Shown one piece after another: positions 41,937 through 50,721 of a stretch of DNA of 64,000 nucleotides. Origin of the DNA: Bradyrhizobium ottawaense (GTDB lineage Bacteria > Pseudomonadota > Alphaproteobacteria > Rhizobiales > Xanthobacteraceae); assembly GCF_002278135.3 (NCBI RefSeq), contig NZ_CP029425.2, forward strand, positions 3,386,001 to 3,450,000, written 5' to 3'. The number at the start of each line of letters is the position of its first letter. The stretch's first letter is position 1. The notes below the pieces were generated by a model. The model worked only from the letters and a program-made list of their open reading frames with translations, made no database searches and was not told the origin of the DNA. The translations under genes and the position numbers were made by a program.

Positions 41937-42079
41937 GCGGCACGGTGCCGTAGGGTGGGCAAAGCGACTTGTCCGCCGTAGCTCGGAGAGCGAAGGCGGA
42001 AGCGTGCCCACGATTGGCCCGAGTGGAGAGAGATGGTGTGCACGGCGCTTTGCGCCTTTGCACCCTACGAACGCGTTCC

Positions 42080-42650
42080 CACGAGCCCTTGCGTTGTCCG
42101 ACGGGCAAAACACCCGAGCCGTGGGTCAATCCGTGTCATCAAAAATATCCCACTTTACCGAAATTCGGAAATCACGTATGTGTCGCGACAACCCGGCCCA
42201 AGGAAGAGGGGCGTATCGCGATCGTCACGAACGCGGGCCGGGCGGCGGTGGACGCTAGTTGCATCGGCGCGAAGTGCTTTCGCAGGGCGGAGAGCCGTGA
42301 GCGAAAGTATCGCGCACACGACCGGTGTGATCGGCGTACGGCAAAATCGTGTGGTCCTGGCGCCCGGGGTCTGTGCGCCAAGTCTTGTGGTGATGGATGT
42401 CGTCCAACCGGACGCATCCGCCAGCCATCCGCAAGGCGACGGGGGCAATAGCGCAACGCTCCCCGGGGAGAGCACGACATAAGCCGTAAAGCCACTGCGC
42501 AGGGAAGGCCGGGATGCTCCGGTTGCCCTGTGGTCTTTCCGCCTGTGCCTTTCTGCACACGCAGATCTTGCGCACAGGCGGCCATGGGAGCCAACCGGCT
42601 CCCGGCCTTCCCTGCGCCCTCTTTCAAATGGGGGTGAAGCGATCAAGCAA
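42080..42650. repeat. Long dispersed element with large terminal hairpin
   Basis: The right end folds into a long hairpin: outer arms GCGCAGGGAAGGCCGGGA (42497-42514) and its exact reverse complement at 42600-42617, and inner arms CCGCCTGTGC (42539-42548)/GCACAGGCGG (42572-42581). The upstream 400 bp contains motifs (CGTATCGCGATCGTCACG, ATAAGCCGTAAAGCC) that I remember as recurring many times in Bradyrhizobium/Nitrobacter genomes. That recollection is not verified. The boundaries are approximate. Confidence 0.5.
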
Positions 42651-42704
42651 AGCTCGGGCGAAATGCGCCGCGAGGCTGCGAAGGTGTGTCTATTGAATAG
42701 GTCT

Positions 42705-43101
42705 CGTGCCTCGGACGCAGCGCAGCGCTTCTTCAGCGGTGCGCTGCAGAGCCGGGGCCCATGTTGCAGCACGTGCTGTGGCTTGCTGGGTCCCGGCTCT
42801 GCGCCGCAACGCGAAGGGCGTTGCAGCGCGTCCGGGACACGAGAGAGCCGGAAGCTGCTACTTCACACGCCGTTATTGCGAGGAGCTCTTGCGATGAAGC
42901 AATCCAGACTGTCTCCGCGGCGGCAGCCTGGATTGCTTCGCTGCGCTCGCAATGACGACTCTCGTGCCCCGGACGCAGCGCAGCGCCTCTTCGGCGGTGC
43001 GCTGCAGAGCCGGGGCCCATGTTGCAGCACGTGCTGCGGCCAGCTAGGTCCCGGCTCTGCGCCGCAACGCGAAGGGCGTTGCAGCGCGTCCGGGACACGA
43101 G
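42705..43101. repeat. Tandem pair of palindromic B/A repeat units
   Basis: Each unit is about 139 bp (42705-42843 and 42963-43101), differing at about eight positions. In each, a B half (GGACGCAGCGCAGCGC to GAGCCGGGGCCCA) is followed by GTTGCAGCACGTGCTG and an A half (GGTCCCGGCTCTGCGCCGC to GTCCGGGACACGAGAG). They belong to the same family as the repeats around the GIY-YIG gene. Confidence 0.8.
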
Positions 43102-43296
43102 AGACGCGCGCCCAAACTTCGAACGCACACCCGGACGTAGCCCCTTCGCACGACCGTCATAGTCTCTAACGCCCACTAACCAACACCCGACTTAAAACTG
43201 TCATAATCGCCGAATGGAACCCGCGCCTGCGGTCTTTTTACATGTCGTTAAGCGCAGCTGCATTGGATGCGCCGGGAAAGTGCGTTGGGGACTGCC

Positions 43297-45759
43297 ATGA
43301 ATGCCGCGAAGAAAGTGTCGGGAAAACCGGCCGCCGAAATGTTCGACGACATCCCGGTGCTTCAGCGCAAATGGCGTGCCGCACTGAAGCCGGGCGATCG
43401 GCTGCCGCGCTATGAGGACGTGATGCTCGGCAGTCTCGGACGGCTCGCCGATCACATCGCGCTGCTGAGGAACGACGGCACGCTCGAGCTGTCGCGCAGC
43501 GGACGCTACGTGCAGAAATGGCTCGGCGAGGAGCGCTGGGACATTCCCGTCGCCGAATTGTCGCCGGATTGCGCCACCGCACTGTCGGAAGCGGCAACGA
43601 GCGCGCTTGCCAATGGACGACCTTACCACGCCAGCGCGCATTGCGTGCGCGACGGCATGGTCCGGACCTACGATGTGCTGGCGCTGCCGACGGCCTCGCG
43701 CTGGGGCGCTACGCTGGTCGGCGCCTACATCAACGAGCGCGGCACGCAGTACAATCTGCTGGATGCGATTTTCGCCTCGACCGACGATGCGGTGATCTCG
43801 CTGGCGACGTTGCGCGACGCCGGCGGCAAGCCGTCCGATCTCCAGGTCGTGCACCACAACAACAGCGCAAGCGCGCTGCTGAAGGTCGCGAGCGGAGGTC
43901 TGTTGTGGCGGCGGATCGGCGAGGGCAACACGCTGCTGGCCTCGCCCGAGATCATGGGCTTCCTGCTCAAGGCCGTCGCGGGCGGCCGCGGCGAGCAGCT
44001 CGAGATCGAGAGCGACGGACGCCACCTCCGCCTCAGCGCCACGGCCTTCGCCGACGTGGTCTCGCTGACGATCTCCGATGTCACCGCGTTGAAGCGGCGC
44101 GACGCCTCGTTCCGCCTGCTGTTCGACAGCAACCCGATGCCGATGTGGGTGTTCGACGCGCAGACCAAGGAGTTCCTTGGCGTCAACGACGCCGCGGTCC
44201 AGCATTACGGCTACAGCCGCGCCACCTTCCTGCGCATGAAGCTGCATGAGATCTGGCCGGAAGACGAGTGGGACAGCCACGCCGAGGCGCTGGAGCGCGT
44301 TGGCGAAGCCTATCACTCCTCGCGCAACTGGCGGCATCTGCGCGCCGACGGCAGCGAGATCGAGGTGCTCACCTTCGGCCGCCGTGTCGCCTTCGACGAT
44401 CGCGACGGCTATCTGGTCGCAGTGGTCGACATCACCGAACGCCGCAAGGCCGAGGCGCGCATCGCGCACATGGCCCACCATGACGGGCTCACCGACCTGC
44501 CGAACCGCGAATATTTCCGGGAGCGCCTGAAGCAGGCGCTGGAGCAGGCAGCGGGGAAACGGGTCGGCGTGCTCTACATCGATCTCGACCTGTTCAAGAA
44601 CATCAACGATTCCTTCGGTCATCCCGTCGGCGATCGCCTGCTCAAGGACGTCGCCGAACGCCTGACCCTTGCCGTCCGCGGCGGCAATCTGGCGGCCCGG
44701 CTCGGCGGCGACGAATTCGCGGTGATCCTTGCCGCCGACGTCTCGCCGAACGAGGCCAGCGCCTGCGCTGGCCTGCTGATCGACATGCTGAAGGCACCCT
44801 ACGATCTCGACGGTCAGGAGATGGTGATCGGCGCCAGCATCGGCATCGCGCTGTCGCCCGGCGACGGCACGACGCCGGAAGAGCTGATGCGCAATGCCGA
44901 TATGGCGCTGTACCGGGCGAAGTCCGACGGCGGCGGCGTGCACCATTTCTTCGAGCGCGAGATGGACCTGCAGGCGCAGAAGCGCCGCGACATGGAGCTC
45001 GATCTGCGCCGTGCGTTCGCCAATGGCGAGTTCGAGCTGCACTATCAGCCGCTGGTGTCGATCGCCTCCGACCGCATCTCGGGCTTCGAGTCGCTGCTGC
45101 GCTGGCGCCATCCGGACAAGGGCATGATCTCGCCGGCGGAGTTCATCCCGGTTGCCGAGGACATCGGCCTCATCACGCAGTTAGGGGAGTGGGTCTTGCG
45201 CGAAGCCTGCGCCGAGGCCGTCAAATGGCCTGCCGACGTCAAGGTCGCGGTCAATCTGTCGCCGGCGCAATTCCGCAGCCGCAACCTGGTTCAAATCGTG
45301 ATCTCGGCGCTGGCGCAGTCCGGCCTGTCGCCGCGGCGGCTCGAGCTCGAAATCACGGAGTCGGTCTTTCTGGCGGAGACTGATGCCAACCTTGCCATCC
45401 TGCACCAGCTCCGCGAGCTCGGCGTCGGCATCTCCATGGATGATTTCGGCACCGGCTATTCCAGCCTGAGCTATCTCAGGAGCTTTCCGTTCGACAAGAT
45501 CAAGATCGACCGCTCCTTCGTCAAGGATCTGGCGCAGCGGCCCGATTGCAGCGCGATCGTGCGCGCGATCTCCGGGCTCGGCCGCAGCCTCAACATCACC
45601 ACGACCGCGGAGGGCGTCGAGACCGAGGATCAGCTCGACTGGCTCCGCGCCGAAGGCTGCAACGAAGTGCAGGGCTTTCTGTTCAGCGCGGCGCGGCCTG
45701 CGGCCGAGATCGCAAAGCTGCTCGCCGATTTCGGTCAGCGCGCCTCACGGGCGGCGTAG
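43297..45759 (+). CDS. PAS-GGDEF-EAL c-di-GMP signalling protein
   Basis: The protein has 820 residues with no transmembrane helix. A PAS-like N-terminal region spans about 20-260, a second PAS about 265-385 (FRLLFDSNPMPMWVFDAQTKEFLGVNDAAV), GGDEF about 390-545 (intact GGDEF in LGGDEF at about 470) and EAL about 560-800. In the EAL domain the signature reads ESLLR instead of EALLR, but the other metal and catalytic residues remain: NLSPAQF, ELEITESVF, DDFGTGYSS, KIDRSF and TAEGVET. It probably synthesises and/or degrades c-di-GMP in response to a PAS ligand. ATG 43297 follows TTGGGG. Its last 15 bp overlap the end of the convergent serine-hydrolase gene. Confidence 0.9.
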   Translation: MNAAKKVSGKPAAEMFDDIPVLQRKWRAALKPGDRLPRYEDVMLGSLGRLADHIALLRNDGTLELSRSGRYVQKWLGEERWDIPVAELSPDCATALSEAATSALANGRPYHASAHCVRDGMVRTYDVLALPTASRWGATLVGAYINERGTQYNLLDAIFASTDDAVISLATLRDAGGKPSDLQVVHHNNSASALLKVASGGLLWRRIGEGNTLLASPEIMGFLLKAVAGGRGEQLEIESDGRHLRLSATAFADVVSLTISDVTALKRRDASFRLLFDSNPMPMWVFDAQTKEFLGVNDAAVQHYGYSRATFLRMKLHEIWPEDEWDSHAEALERVGEAYHSSRNWRHLRADGSEIEVLTFGRRVAFDDRDGYLVAVVDITERRKAEARIAHMAHHDGLTDLPNREYFRERLKQALEQAAGKRVGVLYIDLDLFKNINDSFGHPVGDRLLKDVAERLTLAVRGGNLAARLGGDEFAVILAADVSPNEASACAGLLIDMLKAPYDLDGQEMVIGASIGIALSPGDGTTPEELMRNADMALYRAKSDGGGVHHFFEREMDLQAQKRRDMELDLRRAFANGEFELHYQPLVSIASDRISGFESLLRWRHPDKGMISPAEFIPVAEDIGLITQLGEWVLREACAEAVKWPADVKVAVNLSPAQFRSRNLVQIVISALAQSGLSPRRLELEITESVFLAETDANLAILHQLRELGVGISMDDFGTGYSSLSYLRSFPFDKIKIDRSFVKDLAQRPDCSAIVRAISGLGRSLNITTTAEGVETEDQLDWLRAEGCNEVQGFLFSAARPAAEIAKLLADFGQRASRAA

Positions 45760-47013
45760 CCCCTCGGGGTAGCAGTCGTAGACCAGCGCCTTGAAGGCGG
45801 GCGTGATGCGGCTGCGCTCGTTCTGGGTCTGCTGCATCATGAGGTAGACCATGTCGAGCTTGGGATCGACGCCGAAATAGGTGCCGCTCCCTGAGTCCCA
45901 TTTCAGCTCGCCGAGCGAGCCCGGCGGCGGCGGTTTGGCGTTGCCCGGATCGGTCCGCACCGCAAGGCCATAGCCATAACCGAAGCCGTCGCCCGGAAAA
46001 TAGAAATAGTCGCGTCCGACGCCGGAGCCGGGCCCGATATGATCGGTCGTCATCGCCTTGAACGCGGCAGGGCTCAGGTAACGCTTGCCCTCGAACTCGC
46101 CGCCGTTGAGCAGCATCTGCGAGAAGCGCTGATAGTCGGTGATGGTCGAGAGCAGGCCGCCGCCGCCGGACTGCCATTCGGGATGATCGAGGCGGTCTCG
46201 CTCGGCGGCGAGCAGGATGAAATCGTTCGGCAGCGGCCGCGCCATCCGGGCGAGCTCGTCCTCGGTCGCCAGCGCGAATTTGGTGCTGCTCATGCCGAGC
46301 GGATCGAAGATGCGCTGCTTCAGGAACTGATACAGCGTCTGGCCCGAGATGATCTCGATGACGCTGCCGAGCACGTCGGTGGAATGGCCGTAGCGCCACA
46401 GCGTTCCCGGCTGCCGCGCCAGCGGCAGCTTGGCGATGCGGTCGGCGAATTCGCGGTTGTTGAATTGGCCCTCGAAGATGTTGGCGGCCTTGTAGGCCTG
46501 CTCGACCCATTTGCCGCCGATATAATCGTAGCTGATGCCCGAGGTGTGCCGCAGCAAATCCTCGATGTTGACGGGGCGGACCGGCGGCACGAGATCGAGC
46601 TCCAGCTTGCCGTCGGGCAGGGTGACTTCGAGGCCGACCTTGGTGTCGGCAAACAGGGGAACGTATTTCGACACGGGGTCGGTGAGGGCGAGCTTGCCCT
46701 CGTCGATCAGCATCATCGCACCAAGGCAGGTGATCGGCTTGGTCATCGAGTGGATCGCGAAGATCGTGTCCGGCGTCATCGCAAGACTGGTCCTGACGTC
46801 GCGCACGCCAAACGTCTTCTGATAGACCGGCTTGCCGTGCTGCTGCACCAGGATCACGGCGCCCGGCAACCGGCCGCTTCCCACCTCGTTGTCGAAATAC
46901 GAAGTGATGCGATCCAGCCCCTCGGACGACGGGGCGGGGATGTCGGCGGCGCGGCTTCGTGCCATCGTGCCGGCGAGCAGCGCGGCCCCGACCAGAAAAT
47001 CACGACGCTTCAT
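45745..47013 (-). CDS. Serine hydrolase of the beta-lactamase/esterase (PF00144) family
   Basis: The protein has 422 residues with an export signal: a RRDF motif and the hydrophobic stretch VGAALLAGTMARSRA (Tat-like). The catalytic SxxK motif is SMTK (Ser89-Lys92), the second motif is YGHS in place of YxN, and a Gly-rich strand follows. It is of the EstB/class C beta-lactamase-like group, whose members are mostly esterases or peptidases. Periplasmic location is inferred. It converges on the GGDEF-EAL gene with a 15-bp overlap of the coding ends. Confidence 0.85.
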   Translation of the reverse strand: MKRRDFLVGAALLAGTMARSRAADIPAPSSEGLDRITSYFDNEVGSGRLPGAVILVQQHGKPVYQKTFGVRDVRTSLAMTPDTIFAIHSMTKPITCLGAMMLIDEGKLALTDPVSKYVPLFADTKVGLEVTLPDGKLELDLVPPVRPVNIEDLLRHTSGISYDYIGGKWVEQAYKAANIFEGQFNNREFADRIAKLPLARQPGTLWRYGHSTDVLGSVIEIISGQTLYQFLKQRIFDPLGMSSTKFALATEDELARMARPLPNDFILLAAERDRLDHPEWQSGGGGLLSTITDYQRFSQMLLNGGEFEGKRYLSPAAFKAMTTDHIGPGSGVGRDYFYFPGDGFGYGYGLAVRTDPGNAKPPPPGSLGELKWDSGSGTYFGVDPKLDMVYLMMQQTQNERSRITPAFKALVYDCYPEGLRRP

Positions 47014-47076
47014 ACCGGCTTCCTCCCTGGCCGGGATGAAAGCCGCAAGACGCCAGAGGCGTCAACAAGCGTTCGA

Positions 47077-47640
47077 TTAAAAACGCGTCACGATTTCCGA
47101 AAGGAACGGTCGCGGACGGTCTTCGCTCGGCTTGGTCGGCGTGCCGATATGGATGAAGCCGGCGAGCTTTTCGTCCGGCTTGAGGCCGAGGCCATCGAGC
47201 ACGTCGCGATCGAACGAGAACCAGCCGGTCAGCCAGCAGGCGCCATAGCCGAGCGCGGTTGCGGCCGTGACGATGTTCATGGCGCTGGCGCCGGCGGACA
47301 ATTCCTGCTCGAACGCCGGCACCTTCGGATGCGGCCTGGTGAAACTGACGATGCCGATCACCAGCGGCGCGTCGGTGAGGCGCTTGCGCTCGATCTCGAC
47401 GTCGGCGGCGGGCGCACCGGGATTCTTCCGGGCGAACACCTTGGCAATCACCTCTCCGGCGCGCTGGCGGGCGTCGCCCTCGAAGATGATGAAGCGCCAG
47501 GGCGCGAGCTTGCCGTGGTCGGGCACGCGGGCGCCGATGGTAAGGATGGTCTCGAGCTCGGCCGCCGAGGGGCCAGGCCCGGTCATTTCGCGCGGCTTGA
47601 CCGAGCGGCGGGTCTTCAGGAGTTCGATGGCGTCGGGCAC
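47077..47640 (-). CDS. Nitroreductase family protein
   Basis: The protein has 187 residues. The FMN-binding N-terminus RRSVKPREM, the strand PDHGKLAPWRFIIFEGDAR, the central ASAMNIVTAATALGYGACWLTGW and the C-terminal GFIHIGTPTKPSEDRPRP are diagnostic for the small nitroreductase group. It reduces nitro compounds, quinones or similar acceptors with NAD(P)H and works as a dimer. It is upstream of, and on the same strand as, the serine-hydrolase gene but 63 bp away, so a shared transcript is possible. Confidence 0.85.
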   Translation of the reverse strand: MPDAIELLKTRRSVKPREMTGPGPSAAELETILTIGARVPDHGKLAPWRFIIFEGDARQRAGEVIAKVFARKNPGAPAADVEIERKRLTDAPLVIGIVSFTRPHPKVPAFEQELSAGASAMNIVTAATALGYGACWLTGWFSFDRDVLDGLGLKPDEKLAGFIHIGTPTKPSEDRPRPFLSEIVTRF

Positions 47641-47752
47641 GGGGCGTCCTTATGGCTTTGTTCTCGCCGGGAGATAGGCCCGGCAGGGGACGAATGGAAG
47701 GGATTTTAGAGTGATTATGAGTTCGACAGCTGCGCCCGTCCAGAAGGTTATG

Positions 47753-47767
47753 GTCCCAAGATGGGAC
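47753..47767. promoter_or_regulatory. HigA operator: GTCCCA-AGA-TGGGAC
   Basis: A perfect 6-bp inverted repeat with 3-nt spacer lies 19-33 nt before higB and overlaps a TATGCT (-10-like, 47768-47773). This is the usual position of an autoregulatory toxin-antitoxin operator. Confidence 0.6.
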
Positions 47768-47785
47768 TATGCTAAGATGAGTTGA

Positions 47786-48091
47786 ATGAGGATCATCGCG
47801 CTCAGCACGATCAAGGCTTTTCTAGATCGGGCCGGCGAGGCGGCCTCCGATGCGCGCGATCCCCTGATGGCCTGGTTTCGGCAGGTAAAGCAGGCCGATT
47901 GGGCGAAGCCCGCGGACGTCAAGAGAGATATCCGAACCGCCAGTATCCTCAGGGATGGCCGCGTCATGTTCAACGTCGCCGGCAACAAATATCGCGTGGT
48001 GGTCTGGATCAACTATCCATACCGCGTGGTCTATATCCGTTTTGTTGGAACACACCGGCAGGACGACGCAATCGATGCGCAAACCATTTAG
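47786..48091 (+). CDS. higB: HigB-family toxin (RelE/HigB superfamily mRNA interferase)
   Basis: The protein has 101 residues. It matches the HigB (type II) toxin pattern: MRIIALSTIKAFLDRA, WRQVKQADW-like FRQVKQADW, the VFNVAGNKYRVVVWINYPYRVVYIRFVGTH core with paired tyrosines and the terminal His used by ribosome-dependent interferases. The toxin gene precedes the antitoxin, which is the standard higBA order. The start at 47786 follows an inverted repeat that the antitoxin probably binds. Confidence 0.85.
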   Translation: MRIIALSTIKAFLDRAGEAASDARDPLMAWFRQVKQADWAKPADVKRDIRTASILRDGRVMFNVAGNKYRVVVWINYPYRVVYIRFVGTHRQDDAIDAQTI

Positions 48092-48101
48092 AAGGTCGAT
48101 G

Positions 48102-48473
48102 ATGGAAATCGCGCCAATCAAGTCTAACCGAGACTATCGTCGCGTGCTCAAGGAGATCGAGACGTTGATGAGTGCGCGCCGGAACTCGCCTGAGGGCGAT
48201 CGGCTTGACGTGCTTGTGACGCTCGTGGAGGCGTGGGAGCGGAAGCACTACCGACTGGACCTTCCGGACCCGGTCGAAGCCATCAAGTATCATATGGAAC
48301 AGGGCGGTCTGCAGCCGAGGGACCTGATCCCCTTTATTGGCAGCCGCAACCGGGTCCACGAAGTGCTCAACCGGCGGCGCGAATTGACACTCAGCATGAT
48401 CCGACGGCTGCATGAGGGCCTCGGCATTCCGGCCGAGTCCCTCATCAAAGTCGGGCAAGATAGAGCCGCTTGA
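48102..48473 (+). CDS. higA: HigA-family antitoxin (Xre helix-turn-helix)
   Basis: The protein has 123 residues. The N-terminal half binds the toxin (IAPIKSNRDYRRVLKEIETLM, a typical HigA opening with H/E-rich helices). The C-terminal half has an Xre-type helix-turn-helix (MEQGGLQPRDLIPFIGSRNRVHEVLNRRRELTLSMIRRLHEGLGI). It begins 10 nt after the higB stop; AAGG lies 7 nt before ATG 48102. It neutralises the toxin and represses the operon through the palindrome at 47753. Its end lies 6 nt from the convergent thrS stop. Confidence 0.85.
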   Translation: MEIAPIKSNRDYRRVLKEIETLMSARRNSPEGDRLDVLVTLVEAWERKHYRLDLPDPVEAIKYHMEQGGLQPRDLIPFIGSRNRVHEVLNRRRELTLSMIRRLHEGLGIPAESLIKVGQDRAA

Positions 48474-48479
48474 ACGCCG

Positions 48480-50534
48480 TCAGACCGCGCCCCGCGCCCG
48501 CTTGACGTCCGGCGGCGTCGCCTCGTCGACCAGGGCGGCGATCGCCTCCTCGGTCGTCAGCACCTTCTGGCCGTCGCTGCCGAGGCGGCGGACGGACACC
48601 GAATGCGTCTCGGCCTCCTTCTTGCCGACCACGAGCAGCGCCGGGATCTTGGCCAGCGAATGCTCGCGGACCTTGTAGTTGATTTTTTCGTTGCGCAGGT
48701 CGATCTCGACCCGAAGCCCGGCGCGGCGTGCCTGCTCCATCACCACCTTGGCGTACTCGTCGCCTTCCGAGGTGATGGTCGTGACCACCGCCTGCACCGG
48801 CGAGAGCCAGAGCGGGAAGTTGCCGGCATAGTGCTCGATCAGGATGCCGATATAGCGCTCCATCGAGCCGCAGATCGCCCGGTGCACCATGACAGGCGGT
48901 TTCTTGCCGCCGTCATGGTCGATGTAGAACGCGCCGAACCGCTCCGGCAGGTTGAAGTCGACCTGCGTGGTGCCGCACTGCCAGTCGCGGCCGATGGCGT
49001 CACGCAGCACATATTCGAACTTCGGCCCGTAGAAGGCGCCTTCGCCCGGGTTGATCTCGGTCTTGATGTGATTGTTCTGCGACTGGATCTCGCGCAAAAC
49101 CGTCGCCATCACGCGTTCGGCGTGATCCCACATCTCGTCGGTGCCGACGCGCTTGTCCGGCCGCGTCGACAGCTTCACCGTGAGATCGCCGGTGAAGCCA
49201 AAGTCCGCATAGGTCGACAGGATGAGTTCGTTGATCTTCAGGCACTCTTCGGCGAGTTGGTCCTCGGTGCAGAAGATGTGCGCGTCGTCCTGGGTGAAGC
49301 CGCGCACGCGCATCAGGCCGTGCATGGCGCCGGAGGGCTCATAGCGATGCACCACGCCGAACTCGGCGAGGCGCAAGGGCAGGTCGCGGTAGCTCTTCAG
49401 GCCGTGCTTGAAGATCTGCACGTGACCCGGGCAGTTCATCGGCTTGAGCGCAAACCAGCGCTTGTCCTCGGCCTCGTCGCCGGCCGACTGCGCCGCGAAC
49501 ATGTTCTCGCGATACCAGCCCCAATGGCCCGAGGTCTCCCACAGCACCTTGTCGAGGATCTGCGGCGCGTTGACCTCGCTGTAATCGCCGGTCAGGCGTC
49601 GGCGCATATAGGCGATCAGCTGCTGGAAGATGGTCCAGCCCTTCGGGTGCCAGAACACGACGCCCGGACCTTCCTCCTGGAAGTGGAAGAGGTCGAGCTC
49701 GCGCCCGAGCTTGCGATGGTCGCGCTTCTCGGCTTCCTCGATCTGCTTCAGGTAAGCGTCGAGGTCCTCCTGCTTGGCGAAGGCGGTGCCGTAGATGCGG
49801 GTCAGCATCGGATTGTTGCTGTCGCCGCGCCAATAGGCGCCGGCCACCTTCATCAGCTTGAAGGCGTTACCGACCTTGCCGGTCGAGGTCATGTGCGGGC
49901 CGCGGCACAGGTCGAACCAGTCGCCCTGGTAGTAGATCTTGATCGGCTCGGTGCCGGGAATGGCGTCGACCAGCTCGACCTTGAAGGCCTCGCCCTTGTC
50001 GCGGAACACCTGCTTGGTCTTCTCGCGGTCCCAGACTTCCTTGGTGAAAGGTTTGTCGCGCGCGATGATCTCGCGCATCTTCTTCTCGATCGCGGCAAAG
50101 TCTTCCGGCGTGAACGGCTCGTTGCGGAAGAAGTCGTAATAGAAGCCGTTCTCGATCACGGGACCGATGGTGACCTGCGTGCCCGGCCACAGCGTCTGCA
50201 CGGCCTCAGCGAGCACGTGGGCGCAATCGTGGCGGATCAGTTCGAGCGCGCGCGGATCTTCGCGGCTGATCAGCTCGAGCTTGGCGTCGGCCTCGATGGG
50301 ATCGTTGAGGTCGGCGACCACGCCGTCGAGCGCCATCGCGACCGTGCGCTTGGCCAGCGACGGCGAGATGCCCTTGGCGATATCGAGGCCGGTGATGCTC
50401 TGGTCGTATTGGCGCTGGGCGCCGTCCGGGAAGGTGAGGGTAACTTTGGCGGCGGGGGTCACGGGCTTCAGATTGCTGAGGGAATATTGGAAGCCGGATT
50501 CGGACTTCGGCTGGTCCTTGGACTGGTCGGTCAT
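48480..50534 (-). CDS. thrS: Threonine--tRNA ligase
   Basis: The protein has 684 residues. It has the TGS domain (about 20-85), the SAD/editing domain with [19 protein letters not shown] (zinc-binding/editing residues), the class II core with NCPGHVQIF (Cys ligand), motif 2 [21 protein letters not shown], motif 3 [22 protein letters not shown], and the anticodon-binding domain at the end. This is the full enzyme that loads tRNA-Thr and clears mischarged serine. ATG 50534 is chosen for its AGGAG 7 nt upstream; the frame runs open to 50846 but lacks family similarity. A plausible promoter lies at 50590-50617. Confidence 0.97.
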   Translation of the reverse strand: MTDQSKDQPKSESGFQYSLSNLKPVTPAAKVTLTFPDGAQRQYDQSITGLDIAKGISPSLAKRTVAMALDGVVADLNDPIEADAKLELISREDPRALELIRHDCAHVLAEAVQTLWPGTQVTIGPVIENGFYYDFFRNEPFTPEDFAAIEKKMREIIARDKPFTKEVWDREKTKQVFRDKGEAFKVELVDAIPGTEPIKIYYQGDWFDLCRGPHMTSTGKVGNAFKLMKVAGAYWRGDSNNPMLTRIYGTAFAKQEDLDAYLKQIEEAEKRDHRKLGRELDLFHFQEEGPGVVFWHPKGWTIFQQLIAYMRRRLTGDYSEVNAPQILDKVLWETSGHWGWYRENMFAAQSAGDEAEDKRWFALKPMNCPGHVQIFKHGLKSYRDLPLRLAEFGVVHRYEPSGAMHGLMRVRGFTQDDAHIFCTEDQLAEECLKINELILSTYADFGFTGDLTVKLSTRPDKRVGTDEMWDHAERVMATVLREIQSQNNHIKTEINPGEGAFYGPKFEYVLRDAIGRDWQCGTTQVDFNLPERFGAFYIDHDGGKKPPVMVHRAICGSMERYIGILIEHYAGNFPLWLSPVQAVVTTITSEGDEYAKVVMEQARRAGLRVEIDLRNEKINYKVREHSLAKIPALLVVGKKEAETHSVSVRRLGSDGQKVLTTEEAIAALVDEATPPDVKRARGAV

Positions 50535-50589
50535 TGCTTTTCTCCTGAGGCTCACTCCTGCGAACGAGCGCAGGTAAGCGGGAACGAGC

Positions 50590-50617
50590 GATATATCAGG
50601 CGATTCGGCCTGCGCAA
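50590..50617 (-). promoter_or_regulatory. Likely sigma70-type promoter of thrS
   Basis: On the minus strand, TTGCGC (50617-50612) and TATATC (50595-50590) are separated by 16 nt, about 56 nt before thrS. Only the spacing and rough match support it. Confidence 0.4.
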
Positions 50618-50707
50618 TCCGGCAATTCCAAGAAAATCGGCGCATAAAACGGGCGTGCGCACGAACTATTTCGCACCGGCCCTTTAACTGGCCCGGTGGC
50701 TGCTCTA

Positions 50708-50721
50708 CATGCAATTGCATG
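50708..50721. promoter_or_regulatory. 14-bp perfect palindrome CATGCAATTGCATG at the MFS gene start
   Basis: It overlaps the ATG of the MFS gene, an odd place for an operator unless the gene is leaderless or starts further in. The half-site matches the CATGCAA/TTGCATG pair at 32131-32149. Confidence 0.45.

Larger units (their letters stand above)
41937..43296. other. 1.36-kb non-coding region built of dispersed repeats
   Basis: It has no convincing gene. The parts are: a short repeat at 41944-42013 containing the 36-bp block shared with 24575-24610; a long element at about 42080-42650; a tandem pair of palindromic B/A units at 42705-42843 and 42963-43101; and, between them, a palindrome at 42870-42957 with arms GAAGCAATCCAG/CTGGATTGCTTC. 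The open frames on either strand follow the repeat structure rather than any protein family. Confidence 0.7.

Noticed and set aside
42155..42772. A 205-aa minus-strand open frame in the repeat region
   Set aside because: It follows the repeat boundaries and has no ribosome-binding site; such frames in dispersed repeats are commonly mis-called as hypothetical proteins.
43201..45111. A 636-aa minus-strand open frame opposite the GGDEF-EAL gene
   Set aside because: The plus-strand gene shows GGDEF, DDFGTG and other catalytic residues; the antisense frame has no family signal.
45745..45759. 15-bp overlap of the GGDEF-EAL and serine-hydrolase coding ends
   Set aside because: Short convergent overlaps are common in compact genomes and not a signal by themselves.
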